64,000 nt of DNA from JAPLFM01 sp964650885. Lineage in GTDB: Bacteria; Bacteroidota; Ignavibacteria; Kapaibacteriales; UBA2268. Shown here one piece after another: positions 43,611 through 52,464 of the stretch; the first letter of the stretch is position 1, and the number at the start of each line of letters is the position of its first letter. Made by a program: the position numbers and the translations under genes. The DNA is taken from assembly GCA_964650885.1 (NCBI GenBank), contig CAZYXG010000002.1, positions 97,113 through 161,112 on the forward strand, read 5' to 3'. Under the pieces are notes generated by a model, which worked only from the letters and a program-made list of their open reading frames with translations, had not been told where the DNA came from and ran no database searches.

Positions 43611-44945
43611 GTGGACTTTCTCATTAATATAGTAAAATTAAAAGCACAATTAGATTCTTTGCGACCGCTCAAACCAGAGCTTGAGCAAAAACTGATGACA
43701 AGCTATAAAGTATTCTGGAATTATAACTCAAATAATCCAGAAGAAAGTCCATTAAATTTTGAAGAATCAAGAGATTTCACTCTCACTGGCAAAGTATCAA
43801 ACCCAAAAGAATTCCATAAATTCTATTCTCAGCGTGGACATAACGAAGGAATAAAAATAATTGAACATGCTGTCAAAGATAATACACCTTTGACAGAAGA
43901 ATTAATTAAAAAATTGCACGTTGCTGTTATAAAAGAAGCAAATGACTACTTAATGTCTCTTCCAATCAATAAAGATAAGAAGTTGAAAATCTATGCTGGC
44001 AAGTACAAAACTATCAAAAACTTAGTTAAAACTAGAACAGGCGACACCTTTAATTTTGCTTTACCAGTGGAAACTCCTCACAGGATGGAAGAATTACTCA
44101 AATGGTACAACGAAGTAGATAAATTAGAAAAGTTCAGTAAATTTTTTTTGGCTGTGAATTTCCATTATAAGTTTTTATGTATCCACCCATTCGATGATGG
44201 CAATGGAAGAACAGCTCGACTTTTAATGAATTATATTCTAATGAAAGATGGTTTTCCACCAGTTATTCTAAGAAAAGAAGAAAAAATAAACTACTTGCTT
44301 GCTATTCAGCAATCCGATAGAGGTTCGATTTACCCACTGATTGAATTTCTTGGCAATAATTTAGTAAAATCTTTAGAGCTTTTCCTTAAAGGTATAGTTA
44401 AAGGGGCTATTAGCGAACAAGATATAAGTGAAATATTACCTATTGAAGATGTTATAAATCACGCATTACATCCAGTGATGGCAAATAAAATTATATATAG
44501 ATCTACTGATTCATTGCTTTATTTATTCGATTTTTGTATCTCTCCATTGATCAATAAATTTGTCAATGGTTGCCAAAAATTCTTCAAATATTATGACGAA
44601 ATACACATCTCGCACACAAGCGACCCTCATTCAAGATTTGTATCTATCAATGACACAATAATTATAGCTAGACGTTCAATTGATGTGAAAAGAGAATATT
44701 TCAACTTGAAATTTGATTTTAAGAAAATCAAAATTAGCGGAATAGAAGTTCATTTCACTGCCGTTATTTCATTTCATTTCGGCGGAATGTCATATCAAGT
44801 TTTCACTGGTCCAAAAGAAGTACATTTTGAAAAACAACTAAGTGAAAACTTAACAGATGTTGAAATCAATAAACTTGTACTAGCTGAAATGAATAGACAC
44901 GAAATTGAAATAAAGAGAAAAATTGCTGCAAAAAAGACATACTAA
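43611..44945 (+). CDS. Fic-domain protein 1 (altered inhibitory motif, extra C-terminal domain)
   Basis: Fic enzymes usually transfer AMP from ATP onto a protein hydroxyl. The catalytic motif HPFDDGNGRTAR is complete, with His192. The N-terminal inhibitory site, normally S/T-x-x-x-E-G/N, reads SNNPEES at 40-46: the Glu (44) is kept but Gly/Asn is replaced by Glu. Residues ~290-444 form an additional beta-rich domain ending in a basic helix (EMNRHEIEIKRKIAAKK), shared only with Fic 2. The start is GTG, directly after an in-frame stop at 43605, and it aligns with the start of Fic 2. First of a Fic-Fic-Fic-radC run. Confidence 0.92.
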   Translation: MDFLINIVKLKAQLDSLRPLKPELEQKLMTSYKVFWNYNSNNPEESPLNFEESRDFTLTGKVSNPKEFHKFYSQRGHNEGIKIIEHAVKDNTPLTEELIKKLHVAVIKEANDYLMSLPINKDKKLKIYAGKYKTIKNLVKTRTGDTFNFALPVETPHRMEELLKWYNEVDKLEKFSKFFLAVNFHYKFLCIHPFDDGNGRTARLLMNYILMKDGFPPVILRKEEKINYLLAIQQSDRGSIYPLIEFLGNNLVKSLELFLKGIVKGAISEQDISEILPIEDVINHALHPVMANKIIYRSTDSLLYLFDFCISPLINKFVNGCQKFFKYYDEIHISHTSDPHSRFVSINDTIIIARRSIDVKREYFNLKFDFKKIKISGIEVHFTAVISFHFGGMSYQVFTGPKEVHFEKQLSENLTDVEINKLVLAEMNRHEIEIKRKIAAKKTY

Positions 44946-44961
44946 ATTTGTTTAAGTCCAA

Positions 44962-46290
44962 ATGAACAACATATACAAAATAGAAAGACTACGCAAAGAG
45001 CTTGATTCGCTCCGCCCAATAAGCTCGGAACAAGAAAAGAGAATAATGCAAAAATTCCGATTAGATTGGAATTTCCACTCAAACAATAAAAGAGAAGATG
45101 CACTTTCTTATAGCGAAGTCAAAGCACTTATTTTGCATAGCTTAACAGCATCAGGCAAACCATTAAGATTGCACTATGAAGTGCGTGGACACAACAAAGC
45201 AATCAAATGGATTGAAAAATTAGTATTGGAAAATGAAGATATTTCCGAAGAAATGATAACTAAACTGCATACATATTTACTAAAAGAATCTTATGAAGTT
45301 GAAGCATTAACTAGTGAAGGATTTCCAATTAAAAGAAAAGTTCAAATTGGTAAATATAAAGCAGTTCCAAATAGAGTGAAAACTCGAACTGGAGAAACTT
45401 TTCACTTTTCTTCTCCCGATGAAACACCACAAAGAATGCAAGAACTTGTAGCTTGGTATAAAGAAAAAGCATTAAAGAAAAAGTACAATGTAATTCTACT
45501 AGCAGCCGAATTTCATTATAAGTTACTTTGCATCCACCCATTCGATGATGGCAATGGTAGAACAGCCCGACTTTTAATGAACTTTATTTTAATGAAAGCT
45601 GGCTATCCTCCAATTATCTTCAAAAGAGAAGAAAGAATTAACTATCTCCTTGCTATCCAACAAGCAGATGGAGGGCATTTTCAAGCCCTACTGGATTTTG
45701 TTTGCTCTAATCTTATTAAATCGTTAGAGTTTTATTTGCGTGCCGCCAAGGGTGGTGAAATTGAAGAATTTAATGACTTAGATTTGGAAATTGCTCGGCT
45801 AGAACAAAAGCTTGTTTTAGTAGCACTTCCACCAAAAGCAAAACCTAAAAACAAAGAAATAATGCTTAAAGTATATGACTTTACTGTAGCTCCACTATTA
45901 ACAAAGTTTATAAATAGCAGTTTAAAGTATAATAAGTTTTATTTAGATATTAAAATTTCACCAACAAGTAACAATATCAATAAATTCATATCTTTAGAAG
46001 ATTCTATAGAAACTGGCAGAAAAATGATAGATGTTAAAAATGAATATTTCGTAATGAAATGCGAATATAGAAAATTCAAAACTGCTCAAATAGAGCTTTA
46101 TTTCATTAGTTCTATCTACTTTTCTTTTCAGCCAACCATCTATAAAGTTTATAATGGCAATAAAGACATTGTTTTTGAAAAGTACTATACAGAGAATCTA
46201 AAAGACGAAGAAATTGAATTACTTGTTATGTCTGAAATGAAAAGACATAAAGATGAAATTGAAAAGAAAATAAATTTGATAACTACCTAA
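44962..46290 (+). CDS. Fic-domain protein 2 (inhibitory Glu lost, extra C-terminal domain)
   Basis: A close paralogue of Fic 1 with identical spacing: the catalytic HPFDDGNGRTAR again starts at His192. The inhibitory site reads SNNKRED at 40-46: the aligned Glu44 is Arg and the following Gly is Glu. In class II Fic proteins that Glu blocks productive ATP binding, so this copy may lack normal self-inhibition. Residues ~285-442 match the C-terminal domain of Fic 1 (APLLTKFINSS; KFISLEDSIETGRKMIDVKNEYF; VMSEMKRHKDEIEKKI). It starts 16 bases after Fic 1. The C-terminal domain was not recognised. Confidence 0.92.
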   Translation: MNNIYKIERLRKELDSLRPISSEQEKRIMQKFRLDWNFHSNNKREDALSYSEVKALILHSLTASGKPLRLHYEVRGHNKAIKWIEKLVLENEDISEEMITKLHTYLLKESYEVEALTSEGFPIKRKVQIGKYKAVPNRVKTRTGETFHFSSPDETPQRMQELVAWYKEKALKKKYNVILLAAEFHYKLLCIHPFDDGNGRTARLLMNFILMKAGYPPIIFKREERINYLLAIQQADGGHFQALLDFVCSNLIKSLEFYLRAAKGGEIEEFNDLDLEIARLEQKLVLVALPPKAKPKNKEIMLKVYDFTVAPLLTKFINSSLKYNKFYLDIKISPTSNNINKFISLEDSIETGRKMIDVKNEYFVMKCEYRKFKTAQIELYFISSIYFSFQPTIYKVYNGNKDIVFEKYYTENLKDEEIELLVMSEMKRHKDEIEKKINLITT

Positions 46291-46312
46291 TAAAATAAGC
46301 TAATTTGGCGTG

Positions 46313-47134
46313 ATGGAAATATTTGAGAAAATAGATAGCTTAAAATCTGTTTTGGATTCACTAAAGCCCTTTAACAAGGAAAAAGAAACCAAAATTAAAC
46401 ATAGATTTAGAATTGATTGGAACTATCACTCCAACCATATGGAAGGCAATTCTCTAAGTTTCCACGAAGTGAAAGCATTGATAGCATTGGGTATGAATGT
46501 GCCTGGCAAACCACATAGAGATCATTTGGAAATTAAAGGACATAATGAAGCTATCAAATGGATTGAACTATTAGTAAGAATGGACTACCCGATTACTGAA
46601 GATTTCATTAAAGAAGTCCATAGAATGATTCTCAAAGAGCCCTATGACATCCAACTAAGAACAGAATCTGGACACATAACTCATAGACAAATTTGGATTG
46701 GGCAATACAAAGCAATGCCAAATCACGTAATTGCATCGAATGGAAGATCATTTACTTTTGCATCGCCACAAGAAACAACTTCCAAAATGGCAGAACTTGT
46801 GAAATGGGTTCAAGAAACAGCAAAAGATGAAAGTGTACATCCAATTGAATTAGCAACTGAACTGCACTACAGATTTATTGCTATTCATCCGTTCGATGAT
46901 GGTAATGGTCGCAGTGGTAGAATACTACTTAACTTCATACTAATGAGAGCTGGATTTCCGCCAATAATAATACGCACCACAGACAAAAAGGCCTACTTTA
47001 AAGCCCTGCAACAGGCCGATAATGGAGATTTATTCCCTCTAAGAGATTATTTTGGTGGGTATTTGATTGAGTCTATTGAATTAATGATTTCAATGCTTAA
47101 AGGTGAAATAAGTATTGAAAATTATGAATACTAA
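46313..47134 (+). CDS. Fic-domain protein 3 (class II, intact inhibitory motif, short form)
   Basis: The shortest of the three paralogues (273 residues) keeps the Fic_N plus Fic layout and stops where Fic 1 and 2 enter their extra domain. The inhibitory motif is canonical: SNHMEGN with Glu44. The catalytic motif is HPFDDGNGRSGR with His192. Choosing ATG 46313 rather than the GTG at 46310 puts both motifs at the same residue numbers as in the other copies. It is probably the ancestral or regulated AMP-transferase of the trio. radC follows after 12 bases. Confidence 0.93.
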   Translation: MEIFEKIDSLKSVLDSLKPFNKEKETKIKHRFRIDWNYHSNHMEGNSLSFHEVKALIALGMNVPGKPHRDHLEIKGHNEAIKWIELLVRMDYPITEDFIKEVHRMILKEPYDIQLRTESGHITHRQIWIGQYKAMPNHVIASNGRSFTFASPQETTSKMAELVKWVQETAKDESVHPIELATELHYRFIAIHPFDDGNGRSGRILLNFILMRAGFPPIIIRTTDKKAYFKALQQADNGDLFPLRDYFGGYLIESIELMISMLKGEISIENYEY

Positions 47135-47146
47135 TTAGTTAAGATT

Positions 47147-47866
47147 ATGTCAAACAAGATGCCACTTGTAAAAGAAGAATTAAAGTATCTCTCAATCAAA
47201 GAATGGGACAAAAGGGATAGACCAAGAGAAAAACTTCTTAATAGCTCAGCTGAAGATTTAAGTGATGCTGAACTCTTGGCAATATTATTGGCAACAGGTT
47301 ACAAAAGATTATCTGCACTTGATTTGGCAAAACAGTTACTTGCTCGCTTCGACAATGATTTAGAGAAGTTTCTAACTGCTCCTCCTGAAGAACTAATGAC
47401 TATAAAGGGAGTAGGGGTAGCCAAAGCAATAACAATTAAAGCTGCATATTCACTCTCAAAAAGAGTAATTATCACTGATTTCAAAAGCAAAGTGCAAGTA
47501 AATTCTACACTAATTATTTTGAAAAAGTATGTTCCAAAATTAATTGATTTAAAAGTAGAGCATTTCTATGCTATTTATTTGAATTCAGCAAATCATATAA
47601 TTAAAGAAACTAAAGTAAGCGAAGGAATACTCAATGCCAGTTTGGTTCATCCCAGAGAAGTGTTCAAAGATGCAATACTAAACACTGCAGCTCGAATTAT
47701 ACTAATTCATAATCATCCAAGTGGCAATCCACAACCCTCGGTGCAAGACAAAGAAATTACTAAGCAATTGCAAGATGCAGGCAAAATTATGGGAATAGAA
47801 ATCTTGGATCATATAATTATAGCAGGGAACAGACATTTTAGCTTTGCTGAGATGGGTTTAATTTAA
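47147..47866 (+). CDS. radC: RadC/UPF0758-family protein (JAMM domain)
   Basis: The 239 residues have the helix-hairpin-helix N-terminal half (WDKRDRPREKLLNSSAEDLSDAELLAILLATG; TIKGVGVAKA) and a C-terminal JAB1/MPN metalloprotease-like domain with the zinc motif HNHPSGNPQPSVQD. Its role is uncertain: the early link to DNA repair in E. coli was not upheld, and many homologues sit on mobile or defence loci. Here it lies 12 bases behind the third Fic gene on the same strand. No Fic1-to-radC internal terminator was seen. Confidence 0.94.
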   Translation: MSNKMPLVKEELKYLSIKEWDKRDRPREKLLNSSAEDLSDAELLAILLATGYKRLSALDLAKQLLARFDNDLEKFLTAPPEELMTIKGVGVAKAITIKAAYSLSKRVIITDFKSKVQVNSTLIILKKYVPKLIDLKVEHFYAIYLNSANHIIKETKVSEGILNASLVHPREVFKDAILNTAARIILIHNHPSGNPQPSVQDKEITKQLQDAGKIMGIEILDHIIIAGNRHFSFAEMGLI

Positions 47867-47877
47867 CTTCAAAAAAA

Positions 47878-47898
47878 AGCCATCACAAAGTGATGGCT
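47878..47898 (-). terminator. Rho-independent terminator of the atp cluster
   Basis: AGCCATCAC (47878-47886) pairs exactly with 47890-47898 around an AAA loop. On the minus strand it lies 31 bases past atpG and runs into eight T residues. On the plus strand, after radC, no direct T tail follows. Confidence 0.88.
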
Positions 47899-47929
47899 AA
47901 ATAAAAGTTATCTATTTTTTTTTAATTTC

Positions 47930-48823
47930 TTATGCTTTGGTAAGAGCTTCTGCCCCACCAACTATTTCAAGCATTTCAGTTGTAATAGCAGCTTGACGTT
48001 TTGAGTTGTATTGTAAGTTCAATACGCCAATTAATTCATTTGCATTGCGAGAAGCGTTGTCCATAGACATCATCCTAGCAGCTTGTTCAGCAGCATTTGA
48101 ATCAAGTAATGCTCTCCAAACAGTCAAATTTACAAGTTTAGGAAGCAAATCATCTAAGATGGCTGCAACACCTGGCTCATAAACATAATCTAATTTGAAT
48201 TTAGAAGCAACTTCATCTATCTTTACGCTTGGTACTAAAGGAAATAGTTGTTTTGCATTCGGAATTTGTCTAACTAAATTTACAAATTTATTGCCAAGAA
48301 CATAAACTAAATCTACTTCACCAGAATTAAATTTTGATTTCATTGAATCTACAATTTCAACAGCAGTTTCAAATTTCAAAGCAGCAAAAACACCTGGGAA
48401 AGAATTAGGCATACTGTAAGCATCTTTATTATAATAAGATACTGATTTTTTCCCAACAGCTACAAAATGAAAATTTGCACCAGGAAATTGAGTTTTCAAT
48501 TCATCTTTAATGAAATTATTTGCAAATTTCAATAAGTTAGAATTAAAACTACCACACAAACCTCTATCGGAAGCAACAACAATAATCCCAATGTTTTTAA
48601 CCTCTTTGTGGTTTTCCAAAATCGGGTTTGTATAGCTATCGCCAACATTAGCAATTAGATTTGAAACTAATTCATCAAATTTATTGAAATATGGTCTTGC
48701 CGATTCAATAGCTTCCTGAGCTCTTCTAAGTTTAGAAGCAGAAACCATTTTCATAGCTTGTGTAATTTTAACGGTGTTTTTCACACCTTTTATTCTAAGT
48801 CGTATGTCTCTTAATGTAGCCAT
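47930..48823 (-). CDS. atpG: F-type ATP synthase gamma subunit
   Basis: AtpG is the central rotor shaft. The 297 residues begin MATLRDIRLRIKGVKNTVKITQAMKMVSASKLRRAQEA and end AAITTEMLEIVGGAEAL, the paired N- and C-terminal helices of the coiled coil. The middle contains VVASDRGLCGSFN. It is the last gene of the cluster. Unusually it is separated from atpA by hldD, with 9 bases between hldD and atpG. atpD and atpC do not follow and must be elsewhere. Confidence 0.96.
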   Translation of the reverse strand: MATLRDIRLRIKGVKNTVKITQAMKMVSASKLRRAQEAIESARPYFNKFDELVSNLIANVGDSYTNPILENHKEVKNIGIIVVASDRGLCGSFNSNLLKFANNFIKDELKTQFPGANFHFVAVGKKSVSYYNKDAYSMPNSFPGVFAALKFETAVEIVDSMKSKFNSGEVDLVYVLGNKFVNLVRQIPNAKQLFPLVPSVKIDEVASKFKLDYVYEPGVAAILDDLLPKLVNLTVWRALLDSNAAEQAARMMSMDNASRNANELIGVLNLQYNSKRQAAITTEMLEIVGGAEALTKA

Positions 48824-48832
48824 TATTTAAAG

Positions 48833-49795
48833 CTATAAGTATTGCGAATTTGTATTCAAATAGTTCAACAAATAATCGGAAACTGAATCTTCCAAAGAAG
48901 TAAATTCAAAGTTACCTATTGTTGATGTTAATTTTGTCAAGTCAGCTTGAGTAAAATTTTGATATTGATTTGCCAAATTTGTAGGCATATCTATATATTC
49001 AATTTCAGGTGAAATCTCAAGCGAAGTAAAAACAGAATTTGCTAAGTCATTCCAAGAGCGTGCTACACCAGTACCAACATTGAAAATCCCTTTCGCTTTG
49101 TTTTTATATAGTTTCATTATAACATTAGTTACATCTTTCACATATATAAAATCTCTACTTTGCATACCATCTGCAATTGCAGCATCATTGGATTTGAATA
49201 GCTTAATGTTCTTTTCATTCTTAATTTGATGAAAAGACTTATAAACCATTGAAGCCATTGAGTTTTTATGATATTCGTTTGGACCAAATACATTAAAGAA
49301 TTTTAGTCCTGTAAAATATTGGTCGTAGCTATTTTTAAGTACCCACAAATCAAATATATGCTTTGAGAAGCCATAAGCATTGATTGGGCGAAGTTCTTCA
49401 AAAATATTATCTACGTATCCATATTCACCAAGTCCATAAGTGGCGGCACTACTAGCATAGAAAAAAGGAATGTCTTTATCCAATGCAAATTTAGCTAATG
49501 TTTTGCTATAGTTATAGTTATTACTAAGCAAATAATTAGAGTCGATTTCTGTAGTGTCAGTACAAGCACCCAAGTGGTAAATACTTGTAATGGTTCTTGC
49601 AAAATAGTTCTGTTTTATTTTTTCAAGGAACTCTTCTTTACCGAAAATTTCAGCGTATTTTTTTCCTAATAGATTCTTCCACTTAGCGGTACTGCCCAAA
49701 TTGTCAACAATAACAATATCGTCAACTCCTAACTCATTAAATCTATGCAATAAGCAAGACCCTATGAAACCAGCACCGCCAGTAATAACAATCAT
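48833..49795 (-). CDS. hldD: ADP-L-glycero-D-manno-heptose 6-epimerase
   Basis: HldD epimerises ADP-D,D-heptose to the L,D form for lipopolysaccharide inner core. The 320-residue SDR-type enzyme has the NAD(P) loop TGGAGFIGS (5-13), YHLGACTDTTE, YASSAATYG, the catalytic YGFSK, LKFFNVFGPNEYHK and GMQSRDFIYVKDVTNV, all specific to this epimerase. It sits between atpA and atpG, 1 base after the atpA stop and 9 bases before atpG, in the same direction. Codon style looks like that of its neighbours. Its expression should follow that of the ATP synthase. Confidence 0.95.
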   Translation of the reverse strand: MIVITGGAGFIGSCLLHRFNELGVDDIVIVDNLGSTAKWKNLLGKKYAEIFGKEEFLEKIKQNYFARTITSIYHLGACTDTTEIDSNYLLSNNYNYSKTLAKFALDKDIPFFYASSAATYGLGEYGYVDNIFEELRPINAYGFSKHIFDLWVLKNSYDQYFTGLKFFNVFGPNEYHKNSMASMVYKSFHQIKNEKNIKLFKSNDAAIADGMQSRDFIYVKDVTNVIMKLYKNKAKGIFNVGTGVARSWNDLANSVFTSLEISPEIEYIDMPTNLANQYQNFTQADLTKLTSTIGNFEFTSLEDSVSDYLLNYLNTNSQYL

Positions 49796-49796
49796 T

Positions 49797-51350
49797 TTAA
49801 GCTAAAGTACGTTTAAAATTTTCAACAAATTTAGATAAAACTTCGTCTAACTTAGCTTTATTTTCATTTGTCATTTCTTTTTTAATTCTCAAATCTTCTA
49901 AGATTTCTTTATGTTGAGTATCAATTAATTCGAAAAATTCAGATTCGAATCTGTGAAGTGATTCAACAGGAAGAGCATCTAAGTTTCCACTGGTAGCACA
50001 ATAAACAAGAAGAACTTGTTTAGATACTTCCATTGGTTTATATTGTCCTTGTTTCAAGATTTCTGTCAATCTTGAACCACGAGTAAGTTGTTGTTGAGTG
50101 CTTTTATCCAAATCAGAACCAAATTTAGCAAATGCTTCCAATTCACGGAACATAGCTAATTCAAGTTTCAATGGACCAGCAACTTTTCTCATAGCTTTAA
50201 TTTGAGCATTACCACCAACACGAGATACAGAGATACCAACGTTCAATGCAGGTCTAACACCTTGATTGAATAAGTTTGTTTCTAAGTAAATCTGACCGTC
50301 AGTGATAGAAATCACGTTAGTTGGGATATATGCAGAAACGTCTCCAGCTTGAGTTTCGATGATTGGAAGTGCAGTCAAAGACCCTCCACCTTTAGCATCG
50401 GAGAACTTAGCAGCTCTTTCAAGCAATCTACTGTGAAGATAGAAGATATCCCCAGGATATGCTTCACGTCCTGGTGGACGACGTAATAATAATGAAACTT
50501 GACGATAAGCCGCAGCTTGTTTAGTTAAATCATCATAAATAATTAAAGCGTGTTTTCCGTTATCACGGAAGAATTCACCCATTGATGCACCACTATATGG
50601 AGCAATAAATTGCAAAGGAGCTGGATCGGAAGCATTTGCAGCCACGATAATTGTATATTCCATTGCACCGCTTTTTTCTAAAATACTAACAACTTGAGCT
50701 ACGTTTGCACCTTTTTGTCCAATCGCAACATAAATACAAAAAACTGGATCGATACCAAGTCTTTTTGCTTCTTCAGAGTGAGTATATTTTTGATTAATGA
50801 TAGTATCAATTGCAACAGCTGTTTTACCAGTTTGTCTATCGCCAATGATTAGCTCTCTTTGTCCTCTACCAATTGGAATCAAAGCGTCTACAGCTTTAAT
50901 ACCAGTTTGAAGTGGTTCAGTTACAGGTTGTCTATCAATAACACCAGGAGCAGCACGTTCGATAGGATACATTTTATCACCTTTGATATCGCCTTTTCCA
51001 TCAATTGCAATTCCAAGAGGATTTACAACACGACCAAGCAATGCATTACCAACAGGCACAGAAGCAACTTTACCAGTACGTTTTACTGTGTCGCCTTCTT
51101 TTACTAAAGTATCACTACCAAAAAGCATTACCCCAACGTTGTCTTCTTCAAGATTCAACACCATACCGATAACACCGTTTGGAAACTCAACCAATTCAGA
51201 AACCATTACTTTGGTTAAGCCATAAACACGTGCAACACCATCACCAATTTGAAGAACAGTACCAACTTCGTAAATGTCAGCTTCGTTCTCAAAGCCGGCA
51301 AGCTGGCGGCGTAATATCGCCGATATTTCTTCTGGTCTAACGTCAGCCAT
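49797..51350 (-). CDS. atpA: F-type ATP synthase alpha subunit
   Basis: The 517-residue alpha subunit forms the catalytic hexamer with beta. It starts with the delta-binding helix (MADVRPEEISAILRRQL), has the nucleotide loop GDRQTGKTA (170-178), VYVAIGQKGANVAQV-like text and the PGREAYPGDIFYLHSRLLERAAK signature. Standard length. The next gene is hldD rather than atpG. The beta gene is not in the window. Confidence 0.97.
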   Translation of the reverse strand: MADVRPEEISAILRRQLAGFENEADIYEVGTVLQIGDGVARVYGLTKVMVSELVEFPNGVIGMVLNLEEDNVGVMLFGSDTLVKEGDTVKRTGKVASVPVGNALLGRVVNPLGIAIDGKGDIKGDKMYPIERAAPGVIDRQPVTEPLQTGIKAVDALIPIGRGQRELIIGDRQTGKTAVAIDTIINQKYTHSEEAKRLGIDPVFCIYVAIGQKGANVAQVVSILEKSGAMEYTIIVAANASDPAPLQFIAPYSGASMGEFFRDNGKHALIIYDDLTKQAAAYRQVSLLLRRPPGREAYPGDIFYLHSRLLERAAKFSDAKGGGSLTALPIIETQAGDVSAYIPTNVISITDGQIYLETNLFNQGVRPALNVGISVSRVGGNAQIKAMRKVAGPLKLELAMFRELEAFAKFGSDLDKSTQQQLTRGSRLTEILKQGQYKPMEVSKQVLLVYCATSGNLDALPVESLHRFESEFFELIDTQHKEILEDLRIKKEMTNENKAKLDEVLSKFVENFKRTLA

Positions 51351-51373
51351 TTTTTAATTACCTTTTATTTTGT

Positions 51374-51916
51374 TTAATTTCCAGATTTTAGATCATTATA
51401 AAGTTGTTTCAATTGATTAGCCACAGATCCATCATAAACCCAGTCATTAATTTGAACTGTAACGCCACCTTTAATTTCAGGTTTCACAGAATATGCTGCG
51501 ATAACTTTTTTATTTGTGATGCTATGAAGCTTTGCTTCAATTTCTGATTTCATTGTCGCATCAATATCGATAGCAGTAGCTATTTCAACATTTATGATGC
51601 CTTTTTTCTCATTATATAAATTTTTGTATTCAACAATAATATCTACAATCAAAGATTCTCTATGTTTGCTAGTTATTAAGTTTAAAAAATTTAAAGTGAG
51701 AACATTAATTTCTTTAGCAAACAATTCAGAAATTACGATTTGTTTTTTGTCGTATCGGATGACAGGACTTTTGAAAAAAGTACGTAATTCTTTTGAATGC
51801 GAAATAGTGCTTGAGACATGGTTGCAATCATTTAATACAACATCTTCAATATTCAAATCTTTTGCAGTATTGAATAAAGCTCTAGCATATCTTATGGAGA
51901 CGCGTTTCTCGCTCAT
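51374..51916 (-). CDS. atpH: F-type ATP synthase delta subunit
   Basis: The 180-residue peripheral-stalk subunit begins RVSIRYARALFNTAKD and has the C-terminal IEAKLHSITNKKVIAAYSVKPEIKGGVTVQINDWVYDGSVANQL segment typical of OSCP/delta. It lies 2 bases after atpF and 23 before atpA, in the usual F-H-A order. Confidence 0.94.
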   Translation of the reverse strand: MSEKRVSIRYARALFNTAKDLNIEDVVLNDCNHVSSTISHSKELRTFFKSPVIRYDKKQIVISELFAKEINVLTLNFLNLITSKHRESLIVDIIVEYKNLYNEKKGIINVEIATAIDIDATMKSEIEAKLHSITNKKVIAAYSVKPEIKGGVTVQINDWVYDGSVANQLKQLYNDLKSGN

Positions 51917-51918
51917 AA

Positions 51919-52410
51919 TTAATTATTTGAAATTTGAGATATTGAGTCATTGATCATTTTCAAATGAGCATCTTTATCTAATTTTTGATTCAAAATCTTT
52001 TCAGTTGCATCTAGCACTAAGCCAGCTACTTCTTTTCTTAATTCAATAATAGCAAGATCTTTGCTACGTTCAATTTCTTTATTTGCATCAGCAAGTTTAG
52101 CTACTTTAGCTTTTTCTGCTTCTTCAATAATAGATTGTTTGATTACTTCTGCTTGTTCTTTGCCTTTAGCAATCATAGCTGAAACTTCCATTTGAGCTTG
52201 AGCTAATTTATCATTTGCTTGTGAAAGTAAATGCTGAGATTGCGTGTTTGCATTGTTAGCAGCATCAATAGAAGATTGAATATGATCTTCACGTTCTTTC
52301 AAGCTACCTAAAATAGCTGGCAAAGCAAATTTAATCATTATAAAAGCTAATACAGAAAAGCTTACTAATGTCCAGAAAAACAAACCGGGTTTTACTGCTA
52401 AAACATCCAT
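51919..52410 (-). CDS. atpF: F-type ATP synthase b subunit
   Basis: The 163-residue protein has one N-terminal membrane helix (GLFFWTLVSFSVLAFIMIKFALP) and a long charged helix that dimerises as the peripheral stalk (LKEREDHIQSSIDAANNANTQSQHLLSQANDKLAQAQ). The start and end match the family (EKILNQKLDKDAHLKMINDSISQIS). It lies between atpE and atpH. Confidence 0.94.
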   Translation of the reverse strand: MDVLAVKPGLFFWTLVSFSVLAFIMIKFALPAILGSLKEREDHIQSSIDAANNANTQSQHLLSQANDKLAQAQMEVSAMIAKGKEQAEVIKQSIIEEAEKAKVAKLADANKEIERSKDLAIIELRKEVAGLVLDATEKILNQKLDKDAHLKMINDSISQISNN

Positions 52411-52464
52411 TTTTTTTAACCTTAATGAAAGGGTGAATATTCCTATCCACCCTTATTAAAAAAA

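Noticed and set aside
43611..47866. Fic/radC locus as an integrated phage or mobile island
   Set aside because: No integrase, transposase, att repeat or tRNA target is visible and base composition matches the surroundings.
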